Below, in pieces: positions 1-8,523 of a stretch of DNA of 64,000 nucleotides. The stretch is from Pseudomonadota bacterium. Its GTDB lineage: Bacteria > Myxococcota_A > Polyangia > Polyangiales > Polyangiaceae. Location of the stretch: contig JAEWRL010000009.1 of the NCBI GenBank assembly GCA_023398955.1, forward strand, positions 1 through 64,000, in the 5' to 3' direction. Each line of letters opens with the position of its first letter. The stretch's first letter is position 1. The position numbers were made by a program, and so were the translations under genes. The notes beneath the pieces were generated by a model. It did not search any database. It saw nothing but the letters and a program-made list of their open reading frames with translations, and was not told where the DNA came from.

Positions 1-42
1 TGGTGGGTCACTTTTGCCGAGCGAAACTGGGTCAGTTCTGCC
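1..42 (+). repeat. IS21-like terminal direct repeats
   Basis: Two near-identical 14-mers, GGGTCACTTTTGCC (5-18) and GGGTCAGTTCTGCC (29-42), lie in the same direction with a 24-base period. Elements of the IS21 (istA/istB) family carry multiple repeats of this GGGTCA-N-TTTTG type at their ends. No transposase gene lies to the right, so the body of the element would be outside the window on the left. The family assignment is from memory of the repeat type, not a database hit. Confidence 0.5.
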
Positions 43-336
43 ATGCGCCGAGGGATCTAGGATACGAACATACCCACCCCGACTCCCGCGTCAGCAAGCT
101 CCACGCCCAACTCTGCTGACCCCACCACAACCGAATATCGTCCGTGGGGGAAAGGGGGAGGTCTATCCACGGGGCCGATCAACCCACGATAGTGGACCCC
201 CATGCGCTCGAAAACCCCAACTCCGCCCATCCAAACCTTTCATGGGGGGGAGCGCGCGAAATCTAGGTTGAACGGGCCGCCAATGCTCCACGCGGCCCTT
301 GGTGGCCGCTCTGGCTCGAGGCGCCTCCCGCAGAGG
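43..336. other. Non-coding stretch between IS-like end and first gene
   Basis: Short open frames occur here but none shows a recognisable protein or a convincing ribosome binding site. The stretch lies downstream of the minus-strand hemerythrin gene and probably holds its 3' end and flanking DNA of the mobile element. Confidence 0.4.
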
Positions 337-873
337 CTAGGTTGGACCTGGCAGGGTGCGCCTGCGCCGCGCGCGGAGCTCGGAGAGGACGGCCTCTCGA
401 GCTTCCGCGCCGAGGTGACGTTGCGCCTGGGGGAAGATGACGCGCTCCTCGCCCTTGAGGTGCGTCTCGAGCTCGGCGCGGAGGGAGGTTGCTACTGCCG
501 CGAGCCGCTCGCGAACTGCGCCGTCTTGGGGGGCATGCTGCAGGGCAGTGAGGACCTGGAGTAGCTCCTTCAAGAGGGGCTCGTGGGCTTCGTGCTGGGC
601 ATGCATGGTCGCGAGGGCGGCGTCGAGCTCCTCGTCGAGCCCCATGAGCCGTGGCAGCAGGCTCTGCTCTTCGTCCTCGACGTGGAGGGGCAGCGCCTCG
701 CGAAAGTAGCGGGCCACGCGCGCGGCGGCGTCCACGACCTCCTCCGCAGGGAGGTCCTGCCGCGTGCCGAGCTCGGCGGCTAAATGCGTGAAGCTGCGGA
801 TGCGCCCATGGCACTCCAGCAGGAGCCCGATGAGGTCCTCGGGGACGGTGCGACGGCCGATGGTGACGAGCAC
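337..873 (-). CDS. Hemerythrin-like (HHE cation-binding) protein
   Basis: A 178-residue helical protein with histidine/acid motifs spaced as in the HHE hemerythrin fold: HGRIRSF, HVEDEE, HEAHEP and HLKGEE. Such proteins bind a di-iron centre and O2 or NO, or help repair Fe-S clusters under nitrosative stress. I chose the GTG at 873, four bases after the radical SAM stop codon; a longer frame would run back into that gene. It is the last gene of the minus-strand operon headed by NO reductase, which suggests NO sensing, storage or repair. The fold is fairly clear; the precise role is inferred. Confidence 0.8.
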   Translation of the reverse strand: MLVTIGRRTVPEDLIGLLLECHGRIRSFTHLAAELGTRQDLPAEEVVDAAARVARYFREALPLHVEDEEQSLLPRLMGLDEELDAALATMHAQHEAHEPLLKELLQVLTALQHAPQDGAVRERLAAVATSLRAELETHLKGEERVIFPQAQRHLGAEAREAVLSELRARRRRTLPGPT

Positions 874-877
874 GGTT

Positions 878-2050
878 CTAGCTCCCGGTGGCGCGCAGGG
901 CGCCCTTCGGTGGCGTTGCTCGAAGGGGTGGCTGATAGGCGCAGTCCGGATCCTCTCCCAGGGGATCTCCGCTGGCCGCGTGGGCGCGCGCGCGGCTGCC
1001 GCCGCAGACGTTGCGGAACTCGCAGCGCCCACACTTGCCCGCCAGGGCGTCGGGGTTGCGGAGGTTCAAGAAGAGCGTGTGGGTCTGGTACACGTCCACG
1101 ATCGAGTCGCGGGGGAATTGCCCACAGGTGAGGGGGAGAAACCCGCTCGGGTGGATGGTGCCCCTGTGATCGATGAAGAGCACTCCCTTGCCATCCCCAA
1201 TGCCGGCGGGGATCTTGCGGTCTGCCGCGGTTCCAGGACGTACCTTCATGCCTTCGGGGCGCGCCCTGCTGGGCAGCGAACCGGCGCGCTGAGCGAGGAA
1301 GCGACGGTAGTGGGGCGCTTCCGTCGTCTTCACGGCGAAGGGCGCCCGATCTGCGATCTGCGCCAGGCGCGCGAAGCAGTCCTCCATGGCGACAGCGTCG
1401 AGGCACTGCTCGCGCTGGGCCCGTCCCGTTGGCACGAGGAAGAAGAGCGACCACAGCGAGATGCCCGCGCCCGCAAGCTGATGGGCGAGGGCATCGAGCT
1501 CCCGCACCGTCGAGGTGGTCACTGTCGTGTTCACTTGCAGGGTGAGCCCCAGCTCTCGCGCCGCGTCGAGGGCGCGCCACGTGCGCGCATGGCTGCCCGG
1601 CACGCCGCGGAAAGCGTCGTGGGTCTTGGCCTGGGCGCCATCGAGGCTCAGGGCTAGGCGGCTCAGACCCGCGGCGCCGAGCTCCGCGAGCGCGGCGTCC
1701 GTGAGCTTCGGAGTTGCGGAGGGTGTCATCGCCATGCGGAGTCCCCGCGCGGTCCCAGCGCGGACCAGGTCGAAGACATCAGGGCGTTCCAGCGGGTCGC
1801 CCCCCGTGAGCACCACGATGGGAGCCGGCTCGAAGCGCGCCAGCTCCGCGATGAGGGCGAGGCTCTGCTCGCCGGTGAGCTCGAGGGGGTCGCGCTTCGG
1901 CTGCGCACAGGCCCGACAGTGCTGGCAGACCAAGGCGCACGCGCGCGTGACCTCGTAGAAGGCGACGACGGGGGCCGTGGCCAGGGCGGAAGCGGCGGTG
2001 GATCTGTGCTGTCGTTGTGGGGCAGGGGGCCCGGGCACGGTGCTGAGCAT
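878..2050 (-). CDS. Radical SAM/SPASM protein (NirJ/AhbD-like or TIGR04053-like)
   Basis: A 390-residue protein with the radical SAM cluster motif CALVCQHC (about residues 38-45), the GGDPLE glycine motif, and a C-terminal SPASM-type cysteine set starting CGRCEFRNVCGG. The layout resembles heme-modifying radical SAM enzymes (NirJ of heme d1, AhbD of the alternative heme pathway) and the related TIGR04053 group. No other heme d1 genes are present, so heme d1 synthesis is not supported. It lies between a cupin and a hemerythrin gene in the NO reductase operon, so a role in maturing or repairing a heme or peptide cofactor under NO stress is possible. The family is sure; the substrate is unknown. 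Confidence 0.8.
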   Translation of the reverse strand: MLSTVPGPPAPQRQHRSTAASALATAPVVAFYEVTRACALVCQHCRACAQPKRDPLELTGEQSLALIAELARFEPAPIVVLTGGDPLERPDVFDLVRAGTARGLRMAMTPSATPKLTDAALAELGAAGLSRLALSLDGAQAKTHDAFRGVPGSHARTWRALDAARELGLTLQVNTTVTTSTVRELDALAHQLAGAGISLWSLFFLVPTGRAQREQCLDAVAMEDCFARLAQIADRAPFAVKTTEAPHYRRFLAQRAGSLPSRARPEGMKVRPGTAADRKIPAGIGDGKGVLFIDHRGTIHPSGFLPLTCGQFPRDSIVDVYQTHTLFLNLRNPDALAGKCGRCEFRNVCGGSRARAHAASGDPLGEDPDCAYQPPLRATPPKGALRATGS

Positions 2051-2112
2051 GGCGGCAACCTCGGGGGCGGGCGCGGGGGGGTGTTGAACGGAGCCGGCGC
2101 TGCCGGTATTCC

Positions 2113-2469
2113 TCAGGTGTTTGCTTGGGGGTCCTTGAGCATCGTGAGGAGGAACTTACATGGGCTGGTGGCCTTGACGGCGTGGGGAACGTTGGCAGGC
2201 ATCAGGACGATGTCCCCCGCGTTGGCGAGCACGCTCTGGCCCGCGATGACGAGCTCCACCTCCCCGTCGACGACGCTGACGAAGGCGTCGAAGGGAGCGG
2301 AGTGCTCGCTGAGCTCCTGTCCTTCGTCGAAGGCGAAGGCCGTCAGGGTGCCTCCGCTCGTCTTCTTGAGGGTGCGGCTCACGATGGCGCCGTCGGAGTA
2401 GGTGACGAGGTCTGCAGTGTGGTGCTTGATCGCAGGCTCGAGGTTCGCGGTGTTCGGTTTCTGGCTCAT
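2113..2469 (-). CDS. Small single-domain cupin protein
   Basis: A 118-residue protein with one conserved cupin barrel: the first motif is around HSAPFDAFVSVVDGEVE and the second around MPANVPHAVKA. Metal-binding histidines are only partly conserved in motif 1 (H57 and a later H96 are visible). It lies eight bases downstream of the hemerythrin gene and 62 bases before the radical SAM gene on the same strand. Cupins of this size often sit in nitrosative-stress loci, but the substrate cannot be read from the sequence. Confidence 0.8.
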   Translation of the reverse strand: MSQKPNTANLEPAIKHHTADLVTYSDGAIVSRTLKKTSGGTLTAFAFDEGQELSEHSAPFDAFVSVVDGEVELVIAGQSVLANAGDIVLMPANVPHAVKATSPCKFLLTMLKDPQANT

Positions 2470-2477
2470 GCTGCCTC

Positions 2478-3101
2478 CTAGGCGTGGGTGCGGCCGATGG
2501 GTGGGGTACAGCCCCGCGGACCGGCAGTGAGGACTATTGGCTCGCGCCGGGCGCGACCGCCAGCCCCCTCGGTGAAACTGGTGGCCAGAATCTCGAGCTC
2601 CCGCGTCTTATCCCGGGCAGCCTCATCCGCGGCGGCTGCTTGCGCGTCGAGGTGCCCCACGCTCGACGCGGGCAGCATCCGCAAGGCCATGGGGTAAAGG
2701 ACGTTGTTTTCTTTGGCGATGTGGCTGGCGAGCAGCGCCGCGAACGCCCGGCCGTGTGCCTCGAGCGCCGCGAACTCGGAGTCGTCCAGAGCCTCCGAGC
2801 TTTGGGCGATGGCGGCCAGTGCAGCCACGTGCTGACGACCCTGGACATGCTCGTGGAGCATGACGCCAACGGGTCCTTGCTCCGGGGAGAAGCCCTGCTC
2901 CACCATCGCGGGAAAGAGGAGGTCTTCTTCCTTGTGATGGTGGAGCCCGTCGACGTACTCACGGCAGAACCGCACGAAATCGGCGATTGTTTCCCTGCTT
3001 GGCGGCGCCGCTCGCCCGCCGCGGAGCGCCGCGGAGAAGGCGTCGAGGACATCGAGGATGAGCGCGTGTTCTTCCATCAGCTTGTCGATTGCTCGAGACA
3101 T
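2478..3101 (-). CDS. Hemerythrin domain protein
   Basis: A 207-residue protein with a full hemerythrin/HHE four-helix pattern: EEHALILDVL near the N-terminus, LHHHKEEDLLFP, MLHEHVQGRQH and SHIAKENNVLYP. The spacing of H, HxxxE and HxxxD/E residues fits a di-iron site. The C-terminal 60 residues look like a flexible tail. It follows the NO reductase gene by 59 bases, so it is very likely co-transcribed and may buffer NO or O2 or repair iron centres. It is distinct from the second hemerythrin gene at the operon end. Confidence 0.85.
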   Translation of the reverse strand: MSRAIDKLMEEHALILDVLDAFSAALRGGRAAPPSRETIADFVRFCREYVDGLHHHKEEDLLFPAMVEQGFSPEQGPVGVMLHEHVQGRQHVAALAAIAQSSEALDDSEFAALEAHGRAFAALLASHIAKENNVLYPMALRMLPASSVGHLDAQAAAADEAARDKTRELEILATSFTEGAGGRARREPIVLTAGPRGCTPPIGRTHA

Positions 3102-3160
3102 GTGTGTTGCTCCAGGACGTGGGGTGAGGTTCTTGGCGGTTCAACGCCGGCTCCGCCGCG

Positions 3161-5479
3161 CTAGGGTTCGATACGGGCGGTTGCCAGGGCAGGCGCCGTC
3201 GCTGCGTCCACAGTGGGATCCGTGACCTCGTGAGCTGGCTTGTAGGACCAGCCCGTCTTGAGCCCAATCATGAACCAGGCGAAGGATCCTGCCCCGAGCA
3301 GGAAGAGCGTGTCGCCGACGATGCGCGCCCAGCGCAGCTGCTGAAGCAGGGGCTGCTGCAAGAACTCGGCGCTACGCGCGAACCAGAGGCCGTGGTCGAC
3401 GCTCGCGACGGTTTGTAGCAGGCCAATGGGAAGCAGGCTCAGGGCTATCATCAGGCCGAGTCCGATGTTCATTCCCCAGAACGCGACCTTGAGGGGCGCT
3501 TCTCGCCATTCGCCCTCGGGACGAAGGCGGCGCGCCACGACGAGCATCAGTCCCAGAGACAAGAGCCCGTAGACACCGAAAAGGGCAGCGTGGCCGTGCA
3601 GCGGGGTCGTGTTGAGACCCTGCATGAAGTAGAGGGCGATGGGCGGGTTGATCAGGAATCCGAAGACGCCAGCGCCGACGAGGTTCCAGAAGGCGACCCC
3701 CAAGAAGAAGCGGAGCGGCCATTGATAGCGCCGCATCCACGGTGCGCGCACCCCGAGTCGATGGGTCTCCCAGGCTTCGATGCCAATGAGCGCCAGCGGG
3801 ACGACCTCCAGGGCGCTGAAGCTGGCGCCGACCGCCATGATCGAGACGGGGGTACCGGAGAAGTACAGGTGGTGGAAGGTGCCGGGGATGCCCGAGACGA
3901 GGAAGAGGCTTGTCGACATCAGGATGGCGGCGGTGGCGCTGCGCGAACGCACCAGGCCGAGGCGGTAGAAGAGGAAGGCGAGGGCCGCCGTTGCGAACAC
4001 CTCCATGAAGCCCTCGACCCACAGGTGCACCACCCACCAGCGCCAGTATTCCATGACGCTCAGATGGCTCTTGGCACCGTAGAAGAAGCCCGCTCCGTAG
4101 AAGAGGCCGATCGCCGCAGAGCTGCCGGCGAAGAGCAGCACCAGCTGGCGCGAGCTCTCGCGCGTCTTGAGCGCAGGCCAGAGACCGCGCAGCATCAGGA
4201 CGAGCCACAGTATGAGCCCAGCGAAGAGCGCGATCTGCCAGCCCCGTCCGAGGTCGACGTACTCATAGCCCTGGCGCCCGAACCAGAAGCTCATGTCGAG
4301 ATCCATCGTTTGCTGGATGCTGAGCCATTCCCCGCCGAGAGAGCCTGCGACGACGACGAAGAGGGCCACTAGCAGTGCCACGACGCCGAGGCGTTGGAAG
4401 CGGGGTTCCTTGCCGCCGACGGCGGGGGCCAAGAAGAGACCCACTGTGAGGAACGCGGTGGCGATCCAGAATACGGCGAGCTGGACATGCCAGGTACGTG
4501 TCACGGCGTAAGGCAGCCAGTCTGCCAGGGGGAAGCCGAAGAAAGCCTGGCCCTCGACCGTGTAGTGTGCGGTCAGCGCTCCGAGGAGGACCTGCAGGAT
4601 GAAGAGGGCCACGACGACAGCGATGTACCAGCCGGCGGTCTTCATGCTGGGGGTGAGCTGCAGGCGCTCCAGTGGATCTCGTGCCGGCGCGGCCGGGAGC
4701 TCCTCATCATCGCGCATGCGGAAGCTGCGCCACCACACGAGGGCACCAATGCCGACGATGAGGAGGCCAATGCTCAGCACCGACCAAAGGACGTTGGCGC
4801 CGCTGGGAGTGTTGGCTACAAGCTTCTCGTGAGGCCAGTTGTTCGTGTACGTGACTGCCTGTCCGGGGCGCTCGGTAGTGCAAGCCCAGGCGGTCCATAG
4901 GAAGAAGTCGCTGAGGGCAGCGCGCCGCTCGTCGTCGGGGACTGCGTTGTTGTGCAATGCATAGTCCTCGCGGAGGCCGTCGAGGCGCGCGTCGGTGCCG
5001 AAGAGGCTGTCGTAGTGGCTTGCCACCCGCTCCATCGCCAACGCCCGCTCGTCGGACACGGTGACGGTCCGAGAGTCTGGGTCGAAGGTATTCGTGCGCA
5101 TCGCCCGCGCGAGGCGTCCGTCCAGGCCCGCCTGCAACTCGGGCGCAAGCTTCGCGTAAGGCGCGCCATGCTGAGCCTCCGCCCACACCTCGCGGAGCGC
5201 CACGGCCTCGCGATGGAGCCAATCCGCAGACCAGTCAGGAGCCTGGTAGGCGCCATGGCCCCATATCGATCCGACCTGCTGCCCTCCGATGCTCTGCCAG
5301 ACTTGCTGCCCGAGCAGGATGCTGTCTTCGGTGGCCAGCACCGTGCCTGACTGGCTGACGACGCGCGCTGGAATGGGTGGCGCCTGCCTGTACACCTCGC
5401 GCCCGAAGAAGCCGAGCACGGAGAAGGCGCCGAAGAGTACGACGCCGAGCGTGATCCAGAGAGTCTTTATCGATGGCAT
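3161..5479 (-). CDS. norB: Quinol-dependent nitric oxide reductase (qNOR)
   Basis: A 772-residue integral membrane protein that reduces 2 NO to N2O with quinol electrons. The N-terminal TM helix and periplasmic domain (about residues 1-230, with GQQVWQSIGGQQVGSIWGHG) mark the single-subunit qNOR type. The heme-copper-oxidase-like core follows with about 12 helices. Visible ligand motifs are TWHVQLAVFW, HLWVEGFMEVF, FHHLYFSGTP and TPLHGHAALFGVYG, covering the heme and FeB histidines and the conserved glutamate. The start ATG at 5479 begins the leader helix; a longer upstream frame would cover the promoter. No norC is needed or present. A sigma-54 promoter and a NorR-type gene lie directly upstream. 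Confidence 0.95.
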   Translation of the reverse strand: MPSIKTLWITLGVVLFGAFSVLGFFGREVYRQAPPIPARVVSQSGTVLATEDSILLGQQVWQSIGGQQVGSIWGHGAYQAPDWSADWLHREAVALREVWAEAQHGAPYAKLAPELQAGLDGRLARAMRTNTFDPDSRTVTVSDERALAMERVASHYDSLFGTDARLDGLREDYALHNNAVPDDERRAALSDFFLWTAWACTTERPGQAVTYTNNWPHEKLVANTPSGANVLWSVLSIGLLIVGIGALVWWRSFRMRDDEELPAAPARDPLERLQLTPSMKTAGWYIAVVVALFILQVLLGALTAHYTVEGQAFFGFPLADWLPYAVTRTWHVQLAVFWIATAFLTVGLFLAPAVGGKEPRFQRLGVVALLVALFVVVAGSLGGEWLSIQQTMDLDMSFWFGRQGYEYVDLGRGWQIALFAGLILWLVLMLRGLWPALKTRESSRQLVLLFAGSSAAIGLFYGAGFFYGAKSHLSVMEYWRWWVVHLWVEGFMEVFATAALAFLFYRLGLVRSRSATAAILMSTSLFLVSGIPGTFHHLYFSGTPVSIMAVGASFSALEVVPLALIGIEAWETHRLGVRAPWMRRYQWPLRFFLGVAFWNLVGAGVFGFLINPPIALYFMQGLNTTPLHGHAALFGVYGLLSLGLMLVVARRLRPEGEWREAPLKVAFWGMNIGLGLMIALSLLPIGLLQTVASVDHGLWFARSAEFLQQPLLQQLRWARIVGDTLFLLGAGSFAWFMIGLKTGWSYKPAHEVTDPTVDAATAPALATARIEP

Positions 5480-5516
5480 TGAGAATCGTTCCCTTGTCGT
5501 GGGTAACGCGGCCGTC

Positions 5517-5532
5517 AGCAGGTTTCGTGCCA
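5517..5532 (-). promoter_or_regulatory. Sigma-54 (-24/-12) promoter of the NO reductase operon
   Basis: Read on the minus strand, TGGCACGAAACCTGCT matches the consensus TGGCACR-N4-TTGCW at all but one defined base, with GG and GC at the correct 10-base spacing. It lies 38 bases upstream of the norB ATG and beside a NorR-type sigma-54 activator, which strongly supports function. Transcription would begin near 5506. Confidence 0.85.
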
Positions 5533-5563
5533 TGCAGTATCTGGCGCAATTTTCTGAGGTTTC

Positions 5564-5592
5564 GTGTGATTGGCGGGTCCAGTTGTGTGATT
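5564..5592 (-). promoter_or_regulatory. Candidate activator sites: direct repeats GTGTGATT
   Basis: GTGTGATT occurs at 5564-5571 and 5585-5592, exactly 21 bases (two helical turns) apart. The repeats sit 32-75 bases upstream of the -24 element of the NO reductase promoter, where enhancer binding by the adjacent NorR-like regulator would be expected. The repeat is visible; the binding assignment is inference, and the sequence is not the GT-N7-AC site known for E. coli NorR. Confidence 0.3.
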
Positions 5593-5642
5593 TTGTAACG
5601 CGTTTCGTTGTGGTGAGCACACGCCTGTGTAAAATCGACAGC

Positions 5643-7199
5643 ATGGATCCCTTGGACGCGCTTCTTGCTGTCGCCCTGGACCTCACTGCGGGGCTCAGCA
5701 GCGCTGATCGATTCGACAGGTTGCTCGGTGCTGTGAGGCGGGCCGTGCCCTGCGACGCGACGGCACTGCTGCGGCTAGAAGGCGACGCTTTGCTGCCCGT
5801 GGCGACCCAAGGGCTCGTCGCCGACGTGCGCGGCCGACGCTACGCTTTGGCCGATCACCCACGCCTGCGCGCGATATGCGCCGCGGAGCGCTGGGTGCGC
5901 TTCCCCAGCGACTGTGATCTCGCCGATCCCTTCGACGGCGCTCTGGCTGGGGACGCCAGCGCTCTGCGACACGTCCATGCATGTCTTGGCTGCCCGCTGC
6001 GCGTGGAGGGCAAGCTCGTCGGAGCCTTGACCGCGGATGCCTTGCGGCCCAGCGCCTTCGACGACCTCGACGAGCGGCTCGTCGATTCCCTCGGTGCCCT
6101 GGCGGGCGCAGCCCTCCGCACGGCAGAGCTGCTCGAATCCCTGGATCGTGCTCTCGCGCGGCAGGGGCTGATCGCGCGAGACCTGATGCACGACGCCGCA
6201 GTCGCTCGCGGTGGGGAGCTCCTCGGGCAGAGCGCTGCGATGCGCAAGATCCGTAACGAGATCGAGATCGTGGCCTCCTCCGAGTTCCCGGTGCTCGTCA
6301 CGGGAGAAACCGGGGTGGGGAAGGAGCTCGTGGTCCGGGCCATCCACGCCCAATCGAAGCGACGCCAGGCGCCCCTCAGCTACCTCAACTGTGCTGCGCT
6401 GAGCGAATCGCTCGCGGAGAGCGAGCTTTTCGGTCACACGAAGGGGGCGTTCACCGGGGCCTCGAGCGAGCGCCCTGGGAAGTTCGTCGTTGCGGACGGA
6501 GCCACGCTCTTCCTCGACGAGGTCGGTGAGCTGCCCCTCGCCATCCAGGCGAAGCTCCTCCGTGCTCTGCAAGAGGGGGAGATCCAGCGCGTGGGCAGCG
6601 ACAAGCCCTTGCGCGTGGATGTGCGGGTGCTTGCCGCGACGAACCGCGATCTGCGTGATGCCATGCGCGCGGGCCGCTTTCGCGCGGACCTCTATCACCG
6701 CCTTGCCGTTTATCCTCTTCACGTGCCTCCGCTGCACGAGCGCGTCGACGATATCCCGATCCTTGCCGGACATTTTGCGGAGCTATCGCGGGTACGGCTG
6801 GGAACGGGACCGGTGCGCCTCAGCCCTGCCCTCGTCGACGAGCTGAAGTCTTATCGATGGCCTGGCAACGTGCGGGAGCTCGAGAACGCCATCTCCCGCC
6901 TCGTTCTGCTTGGGAGCGCTCGGACGGAACGTGACGAACCTTTGGTGCTGACGGCCGATGCCTTCGCAGCAGACGGCCTCGAGCGCAAGGGGGCCGTCGC
7001 TCGCGATAGGGAGCGGCACGCGGAGGACTCAGCGCCCGTCAGGTTGGGTTCGCTCCGCGAGAGCGTGGACGAGTTTCAGCGAATGATGATCCGGGCCGCC
7101 CTCGACAAGAGCGGCCAGAACTGGGCTGAAGCCGCGCGCGCTCTGGAAGTGGACCGGGCCAATCTCTATCATCGAGCCAGGCGGCTCGGCATGCGCTGA
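5643..7199 (+). CDS. norR: NorR-type NO-responsive sigma-54 activator
   Basis: A 518-residue enhancer-binding protein: GAF sensor (about 20-165), AAA+ domain (about 192-420) with Walker A GETGVGKE (221-228), the sigma-54 contact loop GAFTGA (268-273) and Walker B TLFLDEVGE, then a Fis-type HTH at the C-terminus. In the GAF domain D95, D98, H112, C114 and D132 line up with residues reported for the non-heme iron NO sensor of E. coli NorR. The ATG at 5643 gives a usual NorR length; a longer frame would start inside norB. It diverges from the norB operon and its sigma-54 promoter. Confidence 0.92.
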   Translation: MDPLDALLAVALDLTAGLSSADRFDRLLGAVRRAVPCDATALLRLEGDALLPVATQGLVADVRGRRYALADHPRLRAICAAERWVRFPSDCDLADPFDGALAGDASALRHVHACLGCPLRVEGKLVGALTADALRPSAFDDLDERLVDSLGALAGAALRTAELLESLDRALARQGLIARDLMHDAAVARGGELLGQSAAMRKIRNEIEIVASSEFPVLVTGETGVGKELVVRAIHAQSKRRQAPLSYLNCAALSESLAESELFGHTKGAFTGASSERPGKFVVADGATLFLDEVGELPLAIQAKLLRALQEGEIQRVGSDKPLRVDVRVLAATNRDLRDAMRAGRFRADLYHRLAVYPLHVPPLHERVDDIPILAGHFAELSRVRLGTGPVRLSPALVDELKSYRWPGNVRELENAISRLVLLGSARTERDEPLVLTADAFAADGLERKGAVARDRERHAEDSAPVRLGSLRESVDEFQRMMIRAALDKSGQNWAEAARALEVDRANLYHRARRLGMR

Positions 7200-7211
7200 G
7201 AGCGGCTGCAC

Positions 7212-7227
7212 CCCGCCGCGCGGCGGG
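7212..7227. terminator. Perfect 16-bp palindrome between convergent genes
   Basis: CCCGCCGCGCGGCGGG is self-complementary over all 16 bases and lies between the convergent stops of norR (7199) and the lipoprotein gene (7243). There is no T-run, so it may be a GC-only transcription block rather than a classic intrinsic terminator. Confidence 0.35.
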
Positions 7228-7242
7228 ATGACGCTCATGCCG

Positions 7243-8523
7243 TCACTCGGCGAGGACCGTCGTTCGTACCCAGTTGACCCCACCGCGGCTGTCGTGGACG
7301 GCGGCCCACAGGGAGAACGGACCTGGCCGGCGCGGCGCCGTGAAGGTCGTGCCGTAATCGTCGTTCCAGCCTGCCTCGGAATCGTAGAGCCGTACGGGAT
7401 CCCGCTCGATGGCACCCGCTGAGGCGTAGTAACGGACCCAGGCCTGCTTGGAGGTGGCGTTCGGTCCGGCCAAGAGCTCTTCCCGCACGATCGACGGACG
7501 GAAATCGTATTCGGGGCAATCGGCGCTGTCGCTGCGCGTGCACACGGGGACGCACGCCGCATAGTCCCCACAGGCGAAGGAGGCGGCATCAGACGGGCCT
7601 TGGCTACGCTCCGGTGGAGGACACCCCTCGCCAGCGCAGTCGGGTATGCAGCCCAGGCCAATGCAAATGCTCGTGCTCTCGCCGCACTCTTCGTCGACGC
7701 AGCCCGTGTCCGCTGTCAGCTCGCGATCCGCCACGCGCGCCCCCGTCACTGGCGGATTGGCGTTCTCGTTCCTTGCCGCGTCGGTGTAGGTGTAGAGCGT
7801 CGAGTAGCCGGAGACGAAGTGGTCGGGTCCGCGCAGGTCACGGTCGTCGTCGTAGCAGCCGAGGGGATAGAGGAGGCCTTCGTCGGGCAATACGCCCGTT
7901 TCGAAGGCTTCCCGGTACGCCTCGACGAGACCCACCCTGCCTGCGCAGGCGGAGAAGAAGACGAAGCTTACTCCGTAGTCGTCCTCTTCGCGCTCGACGA
8001 CGACGTTCTCTGGAACCTCGAACGCAAAGCGAGGGCCGGTCCCGACCTCGAGGGCGGGAGCTACGGCGGGTGGCGCTGCGGTCGCAGGGCTCGTCGTTGC
8101 CCACCGCGCTGCGAGCTCCAACACCTCCGGCGCGCAGTTGGCAATCGTCGCAAGCTGCGTGGAGGCTGGGCTCAGCTCGAGGCTCCACGGCAGCGGCCCC
8201 AGCTCGTCCCGGCAGCGTTCGAGGAGCAGCCCCGTCAACGCAAGCTGCGGGAAGCAGGAGTAGTAGAGATCACCTGGCGGATTGGTGCAGCCGCTGAACC
8301 ACAGCAGCTCGAGCGGAAGGTCGCCCTCGGGCCTGCCGTCGTAGGCGAGCAGAGCCATGCCTAGCTCTTTGCCAGGGGCGGTGGACCAGACTGCCGCCGA
8401 GCTGCCCGCCAGGGCGTGCTTCTGAACGGCGAGGATACGGACGGACTGGAGCTCGCTCGGCGAATCGAAGTCGGAGCCGCAGCCTGTCACAAGGAGCGCG
8501 AGTAGGGCAGCGTGCCGTTTCAT
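7243..8523 (-). CDS. Cysteine-rich surface lipoprotein of unknown function
   Basis: A 426-residue protein with a short lipoprotein signal and lipobox LVTGC (cleavage before C15). The mature part has many cysteines, including a dense block around CIGLGCIPDCAGEGCPPP, and no domain I can name. The start ATG overlaps the receptor stop codon (ATGA), so the two are translationally coupled. It may be the surface or periplasmic partner of the TonB-dependent receptor. That pairing is inference from gene order. Confidence 0.75.
   Translation of the reverse strand: MKRHAALLALLVTGCGSDFDSPSELQSVRILAVQKHALAGSSAAVWSTAPGKELGMALLAYDGRPEGDLPLELLWFSGCTNPPGDLYYSCFPQLALTGLLLERCRDELGPLPWSLELSPASTQLATIANCAPEVLELAARWATTSPATAAPPAVAPALEVGTGPRFAFEVPENVVVEREEDDYGVSFVFFSACAGRVGLVEAYREAFETGVLPDEGLLYPLGCYDDDRDLRGPDHFVSGYSTLYTYTDAARNENANPPVTGARVADRELTADTGCVDEECGESTSICIGLGCIPDCAGEGCPPPERSQGPSDAASFACGDYAACVPVCTRSDSADCPEYDFRPSIVREELLAGPNATSKQAWVRYYASAGAIERDPVRLYDSEAGWNDDYGTTFTAPRRPGPFSLWAAVHDSRGGVNWVRTTVLAE

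Noticed and set aside
878..2050. Assignment of the radical SAM gene to heme d1 synthesis (nirJ)
   Set aside because: No other nir genes and no cd1 nitrite reductase are near; only the family can be supported.
5775..6773. Long minus-strand frame opposite norR
   Set aside because: High-GC codon bias opens the opposite frame; no motif is seen and the plus strand encodes a complete NorR with all key residues.
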